A stretch of DNA of 64,000 nucleotides from VMDJ01 sp038146785 (GTDB taxonomy: Bacteria > Pseudomonadota > Gammaproteobacteria > Chromatiales > Chromatiaceae): NCBI GenBank assembly GCA_038146785.1, contig JAYQSI010000019.1:1-64000 (forward strand), given 5' to 3'. Below the pieces are notes generated by a model that saw nothing but the letters and a program-made list of their open reading frames with translations, did not search any database and was not told where the DNA came from. The position numbers and the translations under genes were made by a program. Each line of letters begins with the position of its first letter. Position 1 is the first letter of the stretch. Shown one piece after another: positions 47,593-57,077 of this stretch.

Positions 47593-47622
47593 ATAAAAAA
47601 GCGCCCCGTAGGGCGCTGTTTT
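47593..47622 (-). terminator. Terminator after ettA
   Basis: Stem GCGCCC / GGGCGC (47601-47606, 47611-47616), with T-rich flanks; begins at the ettA stop on the minus strand. Confidence 0.88.
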
Positions 47623-49289
47623 TAAGCGTCGATCTTCTTATATTTTATACGTTGAGGATTAACGGCATCGTCACCTAAGCGACGCTTTTTATCTTCTTCG
47701 TAGTCGGCAAAGTTACCTTCAAACCAGACCACTTCTGAGTCGCCTTCAAACGCCAAGATATGCGTTGCGATACGGTCAAGGAACCAACGGTCGTGCGAGA
47801 TCACTACCGCACAACCTGGGAAGGCAAGAATAGCTTCTTCAAGAGCACGTAATGTTTCAACGTCAAGATCGTTGGTTGGTTCGTCGAGTAACAGAACGTT
47901 ACCACCTGACTTAAGCATCTTGGCTAGATGAACACGGTTACGCTCACCACCGGATAGATCACCGATCTTCTTCTGTTGATCTGAGCCTTTAAAGTTAAAG
48001 CGTGAGCAGTAAGCGCGCGACTGTACGGTGTAGTTACCTACGGTGATGATATCTTGATCATCAGAGATTTCTTGCCACACAGTGTTTTTATCATTGAGTG
48101 CATCACGACTTTGATCAACGGATGCAACCTGAACGGTGTCACCAACACGTAATTCACCTGCATCAGGTGTTTCACCACCGGTTAGCATGCGGAATAAGGT
48201 GGTCTTACCCGCGCCGTTAGGGCCGATGATGCCGACGATGCCACCTTTCGGTAGGTTGAACGACATATCTTTATACAGCAGCTTGTCACCAAACGACTTC
48301 TGTAAGCCTTTGGCTTCGATAACCAAGTCGCCTAAGCGTTCACCTGGTGGGATATAGATCTCGTTGGTTTCATTACGCTTCTGGAAGTCAGAGTTTTGTA
48401 ACTCATCAAAGCGTGCCAAACGTGCCTTACTCTTCGCTTGACGACCTTTTGGATTAGAACGAACCCATTCCAATTCCTCTTTCATCGCCTTCATGCGGCC
48501 AGCTTCAGCTTTCTCTTCTTGTTGCAGGCGCTTTTCTTTCTGCTCTAACCAAGATGAGTAGTTGCCTTCATAAGGAATACCATGGCCACGGTCGAGTTCG
48601 AGAATCCAGCCAGCAACGTTATCGAGGAAGTAACGGTCGTGGGTAACAGCCACAACAGTACCTTGATAGTCGTGCAGGAAGCGCTCAAGCCATGCGACAG
48701 ATTCAGCGTCCAAGTGGTTGGTCGGCTCGTCGAGTAGCAACATGTCTGGCTTTGATAACAACAAGCGACATAACGCAACACGACGACGCTCACCACCTGA
48801 GAGTTTGGTGACATCCGCATCCCAAGGTGGAAGGCGTAATGCATCAGCAGCCACTTCAAGTTGGCGTTCCATGTTGTGACCATCAGCGGCTTGAATGATG
48901 TTTTCAAGCTCTGCTTGTTTGGCAGCTAAGGCATCAAAGTCAGCATCAGGCTCAGCATAGGCGGCATACACTTTTTCAAGTTCATCCATGGCTTCTTTAA
49001 CTTCACCAAGGGCTTCTTCAATGTTGCCGCGAACGTCTTTATTTGGATCAAGCTGAGGCTCCTGCGGTAAGTAACCGACGCGAATGCCTGCTTGTGGACG
49101 TGCTTCACCTTCAATGTCGGTGTCCACGCCAGCCATGATGCGTAGCAAAGATGATTTACCTGCACCATTCAAACCTAGTACGCCAATCTTTGCGCCAGGG
49201 AAGAAGGAGAGGGAGATGTCACGCAGGATCTGACGCTTCGGCGGCACGATCTTGCTAACGCGGTTCATGGTGTAAATATATTGAGCCAT
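47622..49289 (-). CDS. ettA: Energy-dependent translational throttle protein EttA (ABC-F)
   Basis: 555 aa, two ATP-binding cassettes in one chain and no membrane domain. Walker A LGLNGAGKSSLL and IGPNGAGKTTLF; signature KLSGGERRRVALC and DLSGGERNRVHLA; Walker B LLLDEPTNHLD and LLLDEPTNDLD; the P-site linker holds QEEKAEAGRMKAM. EttA binds the ribosome E-site and gates the first peptide bond by ATP/ADP ratio. Length matches E. coli EttA (555). Confidence 0.95.
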   Translation of the reverse strand: MAQYIYTMNRVSKIVPPKRQILRDISLSFFPGAKIGVLGLNGAGKSSLLRIMAGVDTDIEGEARPQAGIRVGYLPQEPQLDPNKDVRGNIEEALGEVKEAMDELEKVYAAYAEPDADFDALAAKQAELENIIQAADGHNMERQLEVAADALRLPPWDADVTKLSGGERRRVALCRLLLSKPDMLLLDEPTNHLDAESVAWLERFLHDYQGTVVAVTHDRYFLDNVAGWILELDRGHGIPYEGNYSSWLEQKEKRLQQEEKAEAGRMKAMKEELEWVRSNPKGRQAKSKARLARFDELQNSDFQKRNETNEIYIPPGERLGDLVIEAKGLQKSFGDKLLYKDMSFNLPKGGIVGIIGPNGAGKTTLFRMLTGGETPDAGELRVGDTVQVASVDQSRDALNDKNTVWQEISDDQDIITVGNYTVQSRAYCSRFNFKGSDQQKKIGDLSGGERNRVHLAKMLKSGGNVLLLDEPTNDLDVETLRALEEAILAFPGCAVVISHDRWFLDRIATHILAFEGDSEVVWFEGNFADYEEDKKRRLGDDAVNPQRIKYKKIDA

Positions 49290-49319
49290 GGTGTTCTCTA
49301 AAAAACGGTTAAATAAAAA

Positions 49320-50177
49320 TTAGTTTTGGGTGTGCAAACTTGCAGCTTGTAATGTGTTCTCAAGCAGCGTCGCAATGGTCATAGGACCAACGCCACCCGG
49401 TACCGGTGTGATGAAGCTTGCGACTTCTTTAGCTGAGTCGTAGTCGACATCGCCACACAGTGAGCCATCGTCGAGACGGTTAATGCCCACATCGATAACT
49501 ACTGCGCCAGGTTTGATCCATTCGCCTTTTACAAACTTAGGTACGCCAACCGCTGCCACTACGATGTCAGCGTTACGAATCTTCTCTTCAAGGTCTTTGG
49601 TTTTGCTGTGACACACCATGGGTGTGCAGCGAGCCATCAGTAGCTCGAGAAACATGGGACGACCAACGATGTTTGATTGACCAATGATGACCGCATCTTT
49701 GCCTGCTAGCTCCATGCCGGTGCGTTCCAACATGGTCATCACACCCGCAGGGGTACAAGGGCGTAGTAGTGGCATGCGCAGTGTTAAACGACCAATGTTA
49801 TAAGGATGGAAACCATCCACATCTTTAGTCGGCAGGATGCGTTCGGTTACGGTGTCTTCATCGATCTGCTTAGGTAGTGGTAGTTGTACCAAGATGCCAT
49901 CGACATCATCACGACCATTCAATGTGTCGATCAGCTCAAGCAATTCATCTTGCGTGGTGGTATCGGGTAAGCGAACCAGCTCAGACATGAAACCGACCTT
50001 TTCACAGGCGATTTGTTTATTGCGCACATACACCTGAGATGCAGGATTTTCTCCGACTAAGACAACCACTAAACCGGGTGCGCGCTGACCTTTGGCAAGG
50101 CGCTCATCAACCTTAGCTTTGATGGTTTCGCGGATGTCTTCTGCAATGGCTTTGCCGTCGAGGATCTGGGCGCTCAT
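49320..50177 (-). CDS. folD: Methylenetetrahydrofolate dehydrogenase / cyclohydrolase
   Basis: 285 aa, one-carbon interconversion of methylene-, methenyl- and formyl-THF with NADP. YVRNKQIACEKVGF carries the catalytic Lys, DGILVQLPLP and NAD(P) site IIGQSNIVGRPM, and the C-terminal TPVPGGVGPMTIATLLENT. It feeds the same folate pool as glyA at 50.7 kb. Confidence 0.96.
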   Translation of the reverse strand: MSAQILDGKAIAEDIRETIKAKVDERLAKGQRAPGLVVVLVGENPASQVYVRNKQIACEKVGFMSELVRLPDTTTQDELLELIDTLNGRDDVDGILVQLPLPKQIDEDTVTERILPTKDVDGFHPYNIGRLTLRMPLLRPCTPAGVMTMLERTGMELAGKDAVIIGQSNIVGRPMFLELLMARCTPMVCHSKTKDLEEKIRNADIVVAAVGVPKFVKGEWIKPGAVVIDVGINRLDDGSLCGDVDYDSAKEVASFITPVPGGVGPMTIATLLENTLQAASLHTQN

Positions 50178-50367
50178 GTGCGTGTCCTAAGCTGATTTTA
50201 AGAGGGGTGCGATGATACCAAAGACAATGCGTTGCTTGGTGTTTGAGGCGTGTTCTTCAGGTTTTCACCCTCTCGCAGAAAAAATCAGGCATATTGATGG
50301 GGGAGAGTTGACCTCATTGTCCGAGGAGCTTAAACTTCGCGCCCTCTAGCCATATTGGCAGAGTCAT

Positions 50368-50444
50368 CGGGGTATAGCGCAGTCTGGTAGCGCGCCTGCT
50401 TTGGGAGCAGGATGTCGGGGGTTCGAATCCCTCTACCCCGACCA
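50368..50444 (+). tRNA. tRNA-Pro (anticodon TGG)
   Basis: Acceptor CGGGGTA / TACCCCG with encoded CCA; anticodon arm CCTGC-TTTGGGA-GCAGG; T-arm GGGGGTTCGAATCCCTC. All four arms pair. First of three tRNAs 25 bases or less apart, likely one transcript ending at 50683. Confidence 0.97.
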
Positions 50445-50469
50445 GTTTTAAGCCTGGGCAGCAAGTTAT

Positions 50470-50546
<77 letters not shown>

Positions 50547-50566
50547 TATTTGGCAAACGGTTAATG

Positions 50567-50642
50567 GTGGGTGTAGCTCAGTTGGTAGAGCCCCGGATTG
50601 TGATTCCGGTCGTCGTGGGTTCGAGTCCCATCATCCACCCCA
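50567..50642 (+). tRNA. tRNA-His (anticodon GTG)
   Basis: Acceptor GTGGGTG / CATCCAC with a G at position -1 (50566) and C73, the histidine identity pair; anticodon arm CCGGA-TTGTGAT-TCCGG; encoded CCA. Confidence 0.96.
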
Positions 50643-50655
50643 ATATCCACGATTT

Positions 50656-50683
50656 AAGGGATGCCCTAGGGCGTCCCTTTTTC
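50656..50683 (+). terminator. Terminator of the tRNA cluster
   Basis: Stem AAGGGATGCCC / GGGCGTCCCTT with a 2-base loop, followed by a T run; lies before the glyA leader. Confidence 0.9.
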
Positions 50684-50752
50684 GTTTCAGCCCGTGCTCG
50701 GTGTAGAATTAGGGCAATTCTTACTCTTTTTGATTTTTTGAGGCAGTGAACC

Positions 50753-52010
50753 ATGTTTGATAAGTCGATGAATATCGCCGGTTATGACGATGATGTAATG
50801 GCGGCAATTACCGCAGAAGAGCATCGTCAGGAAGAACACATCGAGCTAATCGCATCAGAAAACTACACCAGCCCGCGTGTTATGCAGGCTCAGGGATCTG
50901 CGCTTACTAATAAGTATGCGGAAGGTTACCCAGGTAAGCGTTACTACGGTGGTTGTGAGCATGTCGACGTGGTCGAGCAGTTGGCGATTGATCGCGCTAA
51001 GGCGTTGTTCAAAGCGGACTATGCAAACGTGCAGCCTCACGCGGGTTCTCAAGCGAACACTGCAGTCTATGCGGCATTGGTTCAGCCAGGTGATACCGTT
51101 TTGGGTATGGCATTGGCGCATGGTGGTCACTTAACCCACGGTGCAAAGCCTAACTTCTCGGGCAAGATTTATAACGCGGTTCAATATGGTTTGAATCCTG
51201 AAACCGGCGAGATTGATTACGACGAAGTTGATCGTCTTAGCGCGTGAGCACAAGCCAAAGATGATCGTTGCAGGTTTCTCTGCCTACTCTCGTGTGGTTG
51301 ATTGGCAGCGCTTCCGTGATATCGCGGATGAGGTTGGTGCTTATCTATTAGTTGATATGGCGCATATTGCAGGTTTGGTTGCGGCAGGTGTTTACCCAAG
51401 CCCTGTGGGCATTGCAGACGTAACCACTACAACGACTCACAAAACCTTACGTGGTCCACGTTCAGGTTTGATCTTGGCGAAAGCGAATCCAGAGATCGAA
51501 AAGAAACTGAACTCTGCGGTATTCCCAGGTAATCAGGGTGGTCCTTTGATGCACGTGATCGCAGCGAAGGCGGTCGCATTTAAAGAAGCGATGGAGCCTG
51601 AGTTTGTTGAATATCAAAAGCAGGTAATCAAGAACGCACAAGCGATGGCTAAGGTGTTTATGGATCGCGGCTACGATGTTGTGTCTAAAGGTACCGATGA
51701 CCACTTGTTCTTGGTGAGCTTCATTGAAGCGGGCTTAACCGGTAAAGATGTTGATGCTTGGTTAGGTTCAGCAAATATCACTGTGAACATGAATGCAGTA
51801 CCGAATGATCCGCAATCACCGTTTATTACTTCAGGTATTCGCGTTGGTACACCAGCAGTTACTACGCGTGGCTTTGGCGAGAAAGAGTGTGTCGAGCTTG
51901 CGGGCTGGATGTGCGATGTTATCGACGCTAAAGGCGATCAAGCAGCGGTTGATGCAGCGAAAGCTAAGGTGCTTGATGTCTGCGCCAAGTTCCCTGTGTA
52001 CAAGGGTTAA
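50753..52010 (+). CDS. glyA: Serine hydroxymethyltransferase, one frame break
   Basis: About 418 aa when corrected; PLP enzyme making glycine and methylene-THF from serine. HIELIASENYTSP, NKYAEGYPGKRYYGG, GMALAHGGHLTHG in the first part; the PLP Lys in TTTTHKTLRGPRSG and GTPAVTTRGFGE in the second. The frame breaks near 51235-51242 (CGTCTTAGCGCGTGA): one base fewer joins EVDRLA to REHKPKMIVAGFS. Housekeeping gene, so sequence error is likely. Starts the glyA-nrdR-ribD-ribE run. Confidence 0.94.
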
Positions 52011-52022
52011 TCGGGATAACTA

Positions 52023-52520
52023 ATGCGTTGTCCGTTCTGCGGCGCTCAAGATACTAAGGTCGTGGACTCACGACTGCATGGTGATGGCGATCAGGTTCGT
52101 CGTCGCCGTGAGTGCACTGTTTGTCACGAACGATTCACAACCTACGAAGGTGCAGAGCTTAATCTGCCGCGGGTCATCAAAAGCGACGGCCGTCGCGTGC
52201 CGTTTGATGGTCGTAATTTGCGTGCCGGTATTGAGCGAGCTGCAGAAAAACGTCCTGTCTCTACCGAAGCTATTGATGCAGCGATAAATCACATCACGCG
52301 TAAATTAATGGCGCGTGGTGAAGGTGAAGTTTCAGCGCGTGTGATTGGTGACCTGGTGATGGAAGAGCTTAAGAGCTTAGATCAGGTGGCTTATGTACGC
52401 TTCGCTTCCGTCTATCGTCAGTTCCAAGACGTACAAGCCTTCAGTGAAGAGATCGAAAAGCTTCGACTCGAGCCTACAGAAGAGTCACGTCGCAACCAAA
52501 TGAATCTTCTCGACGACTAA
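52023..52520 (+). CDS. nrdR: Transcriptional repressor NrdR
   Basis: 165 aa. N-terminal zinc ribbon CPFCGAQDTKVVDSR...RRRRECTVCHERFTTYE, then the ATP-cone (LPRVIKSDGRRVPFDGRNL) that binds ATP/dATP. Represses ribonucleotide reductase genes via NrdR boxes; no nrd genes in the window. 12 bases after glyA. Confidence 0.97.
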   Translation: MRCPFCGAQDTKVVDSRLHGDGDQVRRRRECTVCHERFTTYEGAELNLPRVIKSDGRRVPFDGRNLRAGIERAAEKRPVSTEAIDAAINHITRKLMARGEGEVSARVIGDLVMEELKSLDQVAYVRFASVYRQFQDVQAFSEEIEKLRLEPTEESRRNQMNLLDD

Positions 52521-52523
52521 GCT

Positions 52524-53633
52524 ATGTCTAGCCAACATCACCAATGGATGGCTAAAGCTCTGCAGCTTGCACGTCGCGGTTTATACACCACTGATCCTAA
52601 TCCGCGTGTTGGTTGCGTGTTAGTTAAAGATGGTCAGCTAGTGGGGCAGGGTTTTCATCATCGCTATGGTGAGCCGCATGCAGAGCGTATGGCGCTTGCT
52701 GATGCCGGTGAAAAGGCGAAAGGTGCAACGGCGTACGTCACTCTTGAGCCTTGTTGTCACACAGGTAAAACACCCCCATGTAGCGATGGCTTGATAGAAG
52801 CCGGTGTTACTGAGGTGGTTGTTGCGATGACTGACCCTAATCCATTGGTCGCTGGTAAAGGTATTGCGCAATTACGTGCTGCGGGCATCAATGTGATTGA
52901 AGATGTACTCAGCTCAGATGCACAAGCGATCAACCCCGGTTTTATCAAACGTATGGCTGAGCAAAAGCCTTATGTGCGTTTAAAGCTGGGTATGAGTTTA
53001 GATGCGCGCACCGCCATGGCGAGTGGTGAGAGTCAGTGGATAACCGGTGATGCTGCACGACATGATGTGCAGAAGCTGCGTGCGAGAAGTTCTTGTGTGC
53101 TGACAGGTGTCAGTACAGTGTTTGCCGATGATCCAAGTTTGAATGTTCGATTAACCGAACAAGAACTTGATTTGGCTGAATCACCGGTACGTCAACCACG
53201 CCCGGTTATTTTAGATACGCATGCGCGCATGCCGCGTGAGGCTAAGCTACTGAGTTTGGGTAATTCACCGATCATTATCGTTGGTGAGGGTGCATCTAAA
53301 GATACGGTGACGGCATTAGAAGACTCAGGTGCCACGGTGCATTCAGTAGGCTTGAAGAATGATCGTGTTGATCTTGAAGCGGCCCTAGCTGTGTTGGCGA
53401 GTGAACAAATCAATGAAGTGTTGATCGAGTCTGGCCCAACGTTAGCCGGTGCTTTTGTTCAGCAGCAGCTGGTAGATGAGTTAGTTATCTACATGGCGCC
53501 AAGTCTATTAGGTGATCAAGCGCGTGGCTTGATGAGTCTGCCTGGCTTGGATGTCTTAGCCGATCGAGAGCAGTGGCAGTGGCGCGATGTGCGCCAAGTC
53601 GGCAATGATTTACGCCTGACATTAACGAGGTAA
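52524..53633 (+). CDS. ribD: Riboflavin biosynthesis deaminase/reductase RibD
   Basis: 369 aa, bifunctional. N-terminal deaminase with the zinc motif PHAERMAL and PCCHTGKTPPC; C-terminal reductase (LKLGMSLDARTAMASGESQWITG, LTGVSTVFADDPSLNVR, EVLIESGPTLAGAF). Catalyses two consecutive steps after GTP cyclohydrolase II. 3-base gap to nrdR and ribE. Confidence 0.96.
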   Translation: MSSQHHQWMAKALQLARRGLYTTDPNPRVGCVLVKDGQLVGQGFHHRYGEPHAERMALADAGEKAKGATAYVTLEPCCHTGKTPPCSDGLIEAGVTEVVVAMTDPNPLVAGKGIAQLRAAGINVIEDVLSSDAQAINPGFIKRMAEQKPYVRLKLGMSLDARTAMASGESQWITGDAARHDVQKLRARSSCVLTGVSTVFADDPSLNVRLTEQELDLAESPVRQPRPVILDTHARMPREAKLLSLGNSPIIIVGEGASKDTVTALEDSGATVHSVGLKNDRVDLEAALAVLASEQINEVLIESGPTLAGAFVQQQLVDELVIYMAPSLLGDQARGLMSLPGLDVLADREQWQWRDVRQVGNDLRLTLTR

Positions 53634-53636
53634 GCG

Positions 53637-54299
53637 ATGTTTACAGGCATTATTGAATCGATCGGCAAGATCGCAAAGATGGAAAAACGCGGTGGTGATG
53701 TGCGTCTGCATATCGCGACCGGAAAGTTGGATCTTTCTGATGTTGCTTTGGGTGACAGTATTGCTGTGAATGGCGTATGCCTGACCGCTGTGGTTTTGCC
53801 TGGTGATGGTTTTGTTGCTGATGTGTCGAATGAAACCTTGTCGCTAACTAGCTTGGGTCAGTTAAGTACGGGCAGCCCGGTGAATCTTGAAAAAGCACTC
53901 ACCATGAGCACACGTTTAGGCGGCCATCTTGTTTCAGGTCACGTTGATGGTTTGGGTGAAGTGATCGCTAAGTCAGAAGATGCGCGTTCGATTCGTTTCA
54001 CTGTAAAAGCCCCAGATGAACTCGCAAAGTACATCGCGCATAAAGGGTCTATCACTGTTGATGGTACGAGCCTGACGGTGAATGCGGTAAAAGGTGCTGA
54101 GTTTGAACTGAATATTGTGCCGCATACTGCTCAAGAGACGATCATGTCGGAATATGAAGTCGGTCGAAAAGTAAATTTAGAAGTTGATTTGGTTGCGCGT
54201 TATTTAGAGCGTCTATTGTTAGGTGATAAAGCCGCGGATGCTTATGCTGAAGGCGGGCTGAATATGCAAAAGCTCATGGAAGCGGGTTTCGTGAAATAA
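53637..54299 (+). CDS. ribE: Riboflavin synthase (alpha chain)
   Basis: 220 aa with two lumazine-binding halves: MFTGIIESIGKI start, VNGVCLTAV and VDGTSLTVNAV motifs, GGHLVSGHVDGLG between. Dismutates dimethyl-ribityllumazine into riboflavin. Ends at a terminator, separating it from ribB-ribH 5 kb on. Confidence 0.96.
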   Translation: MFTGIIESIGKIAKMEKRGGDVRLHIATGKLDLSDVALGDSIAVNGVCLTAVVLPGDGFVADVSNETLSLTSLGQLSTGSPVNLEKALTMSTRLGGHLVSGHVDGLGEVIAKSEDARSIRFTVKAPDELAKYIAHKGSITVDGTSLTVNAVKGAEFELNIVPHTAQETIMSEYEVGRKVNLEVDLVARYLERLLLGDKAADAYAEGGLNMQKLMEAGFVK

Positions 54300-54301
54300 A
54301 A

Positions 54302-54328
54302 AAAGGGGCGTTAAGCCCCTTTAGTTTT
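54302..54328. terminator. Bidirectional terminator between ribE and the DUF2189 gene
   Basis: Stem AAAGGGGC / GCCCCTTT (54302-54309, 54315-54322) with A/T runs on each side. Confidence 0.88.
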
Positions 54329-54340
54329 ATGTACGAGGTG

Positions 54341-55135
54341 TTATTTAAACATCTCTTTATAGCCATGCCAGGTGGCGAATCCCAGGATTGGGAATATCAC
54401 GATAAAGGCGACGAAGTAGGTTGCCATTCCTACGATCGTTAACGCCGCGACAATGCCGCCCCAGATGAGTGTGGTACCTAAGCGTTCCATAACCGCTTTT
54501 ACGCTGCTAACTACGGCAGTAGCAATATCAGTGCGGTCATCGACAATCATCGGTAGTGACCATGCGCTAAGTGCAAACATGATCAAAGCGAAGACGCCGC
54601 CAACGCCGAGTAAGGTAAAGACAAAGCCTCGACCGCCTTCGGTCGCCATCGCAGAACTTAAAGATTGCAAGGTGCCAACAAAGGATGTGCTGCTTAATAC
54701 TTCAGATGAATAAAGCGCGACAACAATGCCTGAGATGCGAATCCAAGCAATCATCACCACGGCGAGCAGTACGCTAAAGATCAAGGTCATTTTGATGTTG
54801 TTAAACAACAAGCGGCTACAGGATTGCATGCTGGGGGCTGAGCCATCTTCGACGCGCTTTGCCATGCGATAGAGTACGGTGGCGAACATTGGGCCGACCA
54901 ATAAGAAGCCACTCCAAAAGGCAAAGACAAACTGTGGTGTTTGAATCGCTGCATTGGTAATCGCAAGACCGATAGAAGCGAAGATCAAACCAAAGATCGT
55001 GGCTTGAACGGGTATTTTTAAATAGGTTTGTAAACCGTGAGCTAGCCACTGAAAAGGTGCTGTCGCAGAGACCTTTTGGCTATGCACCACGTGGATGGGA
55101 TCGTAATGAACGACCGGTGGTTGAGACGTTGCCAT
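54341..55135 (-). CDS. DUF2189 integral membrane protein
   Basis: 264 aa with about six TM helices (ATIFGLIFASIGLAI, FAFWSGFLLVGPMFATVLY, FVFTLLGVGGVFALIMFALS, LIWGGIVAALTIVGMATYF) and a C-terminal PILGFATWHGYKEMF tail. DUF2189 has no known function. Opposite strand to the rib genes, so an insertion in that cluster. Confidence 0.85.
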   Translation of the reverse strand: MATSQPPVVHYDPIHVVHSQKVSATAPFQWLAHGLQTYLKIPVQATIFGLIFASIGLAITNAAIQTPQFVFAFWSGFLLVGPMFATVLYRMAKRVEDGSAPSMQSCSRLLFNNIKMTLIFSVLLAVVMIAWIRISGIVVALYSSEVLSSTSFVGTLQSLSSAMATEGGRGFVFTLLGVGGVFALIMFALSAWSLPMIVDDRTDIATAVVSSVKAVMERLGTTLIWGGIVAALTIVGMATYFVAFIVIFPILGFATWHGYKEMFK

Positions 55136-55221
55136 CTTTAAATTCCCCTCTAACGTAAAGACTTACATACTTATATAAGTCACATCAATGGGGAATCAAC
55201 TAGGGGAAATGCCTTAATTGC

Positions 55222-55815
55222 TCAGCTTTTTTCCATGATTTGTACGACTTTTTGGCCGGTTTGAGCCATATTTTCGGAAAAAAACAAAATTCCGTCTTCG
55301 TGGCCACCCATTCGAATGCAGCCTAAATCACGCACCTTGGGGTCTTTGAGTAATTCGGCGACAGCTTCGGCCATCTCGGGTGTGCCGTAGGCAATCTCTG
55401 GCGACGTCGAGGGAAGATCTCGTGCCCACAGCTCTGGACTATGTACATGGATGATGGCCTGAATCGCAGAGTCCGCATCGTATAACGTTGAATGAGTCAT
55501 CGACTCTGATGAAGGTTTGATCGGTCCTTCTGAGTACACCTGATTGTTTGAAGCATCGACCTGAGTGACCCAACACAGTTGCTCATCATTGATCTCATCG
55601 AGCCCCGAGACTTGAGTGCCTGTAATGATGAAACCTTGATCAAGCTTTTGGCTGATGTTGCCGTAAGCGGCGCCGTCATATCGGTCAGGGTCTTGGCCAA
55701 GCAGATTGTATTCACGGCACACTTTGAACCAGTGTTTAAGTTCAGATGAGTCGACTTCAATCAGCGGTGCGGTAACGTGATGAAGTGAATATTTGATGAC
55801 GCCGTCGAGAATCAT
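55222..55815 (-). CDS. Class II aldolase/adducin-family protein
   Basis: 197 aa. Metal-site residues IHVHSPELW and GGHEDG (third His) and the AAYGNIS segment match class II aldolases; SSESMTHSTLYDAD lies in the phosphate-binding region. Possibly an aldolase or dehydratase acting on a sugar or organic acid. Its neighbour, a TRAP transporter, might import the substrate; this is inference. Confidence 0.85.
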   Translation of the reverse strand: MILDGVIKYSLHHVTAPLIEVDSSELKHWFKVCREYNLLGQDPDRYDGAAYGNISQKLDQGFIITGTQVSGLDEINDEQLCWVTQVDASNNQVYSEGPIKPSSESMTHSTLYDADSAIQAIIHVHSPELWARDLPSTSPEIAYGTPEMAEAVAELLKDPKVRDLGCIRMGGHEDGILFFSENMAQTGQKVVQIMEKS

Positions 55816-56042
55816 GGATGTCTAAAAGGTTAGTGAGATTGTTGGGAAGTCTACGCCAAAAGCTGTCTTAGAAATGCCGTTTCTGAGCTGACTGAAATTG
55901 GCGGGTAGTTGACCTAATGTTGGCAGGGTCATTGATGGTTAGCAAAATCGCGATGAAGTGCTGATTCCGTGCTATACAGTCATCACCTAATTCATAATTA
56001 CGGGCAAACAATGAGTTGTCCACACCAAAGGAGAGTTCACCC

Positions 56043-57041
56043 ATGTTGAAGAAGAGCTTGATTGCAGGCGCAATCATCGGAAGCTTTGTTGTTGGCGATG
56101 TCATGGCGGCAACAGAGTGGAATGTATCGTTATGGGGTAAGCGTCGTGCGTTTACCGAAAACGTTGAGAAGTTAGCTGAGTTGGTTGAGAAGAAAACCAA
56201 CGGTGACTTTAAATTGAATATTTCTTATGGCGGTCTTTCAAAGTCAAAAGAAAACCTCGATGGTATTTCGATTGGCGCGTTTGAAATGGCGCAGTTCTGT
56301 TCTTTCTATCATAAGGATAAGAACCCAACGATTACGGTTACTGAATTGCCATTCTCTAAGGATGTATCACTCGGTCGTATGACTGAGATTCTGCAAAAGG
56401 TGCATGAGCATCCAATCGTTAAAAAAGATTTAGCCCGTTGGAATGCAACCTTGTTGATGCCAACACCGTTACCTCAGTACAGCATCTCAGGTAAAGGTAA
56501 AGCGATTGAAAAGCTCGAAGACTTCGATGGTGTTCGTGTTCGTGGTCCAGGTGGTATTACAAACGTACTCGGAAAGTTAGGTGCTAAAGCTACCAGTGTT
56601 CCTTTCGCTGAGGTTCGTCAGTCTATGGATAGTGGTGTCATCGATGCAGCTGCATTCGCACCACACGCACATTTATCAACTAAGACTTATGCGGTAGCAA
56701 ATTGGTCAACCACTAACCTGAACTTGGGTACAGCTAACTGCCCTGTGGTTGTTAACACTGATGCGCTTAATGCGTTGAAACCAGCACATCGTGCAGCCTT
56801 ATTAGGTTCGGTTGACGAAGCTTTGGCTTTCTATGTTGATAACTACAACAACAAAACCACTGGTGCCTATGCTGCTGAGGAAAAGAAAGCAGGTTTAACC
56901 ATGGTGACCTTTACACCTGCTCAAACGGCTCAATTGTTAGACCTTGCTGAGTCAGTTCGTGCAGAGTGGGTGACTTCAAACGCAAAAGATTTTGATTCGA
57001 AAGCGTTGTTTGATTTCACCAAAGGTTTGTTTAACCAATAA
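56043..57041 (+). CDS. dctP: TRAP transporter substrate-binding protein DctP
   Basis: 332 aa from the ATG at 56043 with an AAAGGAGAG site. Signal peptide to about residue 22 (SFVVGDVMAATEW), then a periplasmic DctP domain with the conserved Arg in GVRVRGPGG and FAEVRQSMDSGVIDAA. The mature start KRRAFTENVEKLAELVEKKT is typical. Binds an organic acid. A terminator sits between it and dctQ. Confidence 0.92.
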   Translation: MLKKSLIAGAIIGSFVVGDVMAATEWNVSLWGKRRAFTENVEKLAELVEKKTNGDFKLNISYGGLSKSKENLDGISIGAFEMAQFCSFYHKDKNPTITVTELPFSKDVSLGRMTEILQKVHEHPIVKKDLARWNATLLMPTPLPQYSISGKGKAIEKLEDFDGVRVRGPGGITNVLGKLGAKATSVPFAEVRQSMDSGVIDAAAFAPHAHLSTKTYAVANWSTTNLNLGTANCPVVVNTDALNALKPAHRAALLGSVDEALAFYVDNYNNKTTGAYAAEEKKAGLTMVTFTPAQTAQLLDLAESVRAEWVTSNAKDFDSKALFDFTKGLFNQ

Positions 57042-57048
57042 CCACTAT

Positions 57049-57073
57049 AGCGCGGGCAATGCCCGCGCTTTTT
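57049..57073 (+). terminator. Hairpin between dctP and dctQ
   Basis: Stem AGCGCGGGC / GCCCGCGCT (3-base loop) followed by a T run that ends only bases before the dctQ ATG at 57078. Likely a partial terminator that keeps the binding protein in excess. Confidence 0.88.
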
Positions 57074-57077
57074 CTTT

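Noticed and set aside
50684..50752. Possible glycine riboswitch before glyA
   Set aside because: Only about 70 bases, no tandem aptamer-like core.
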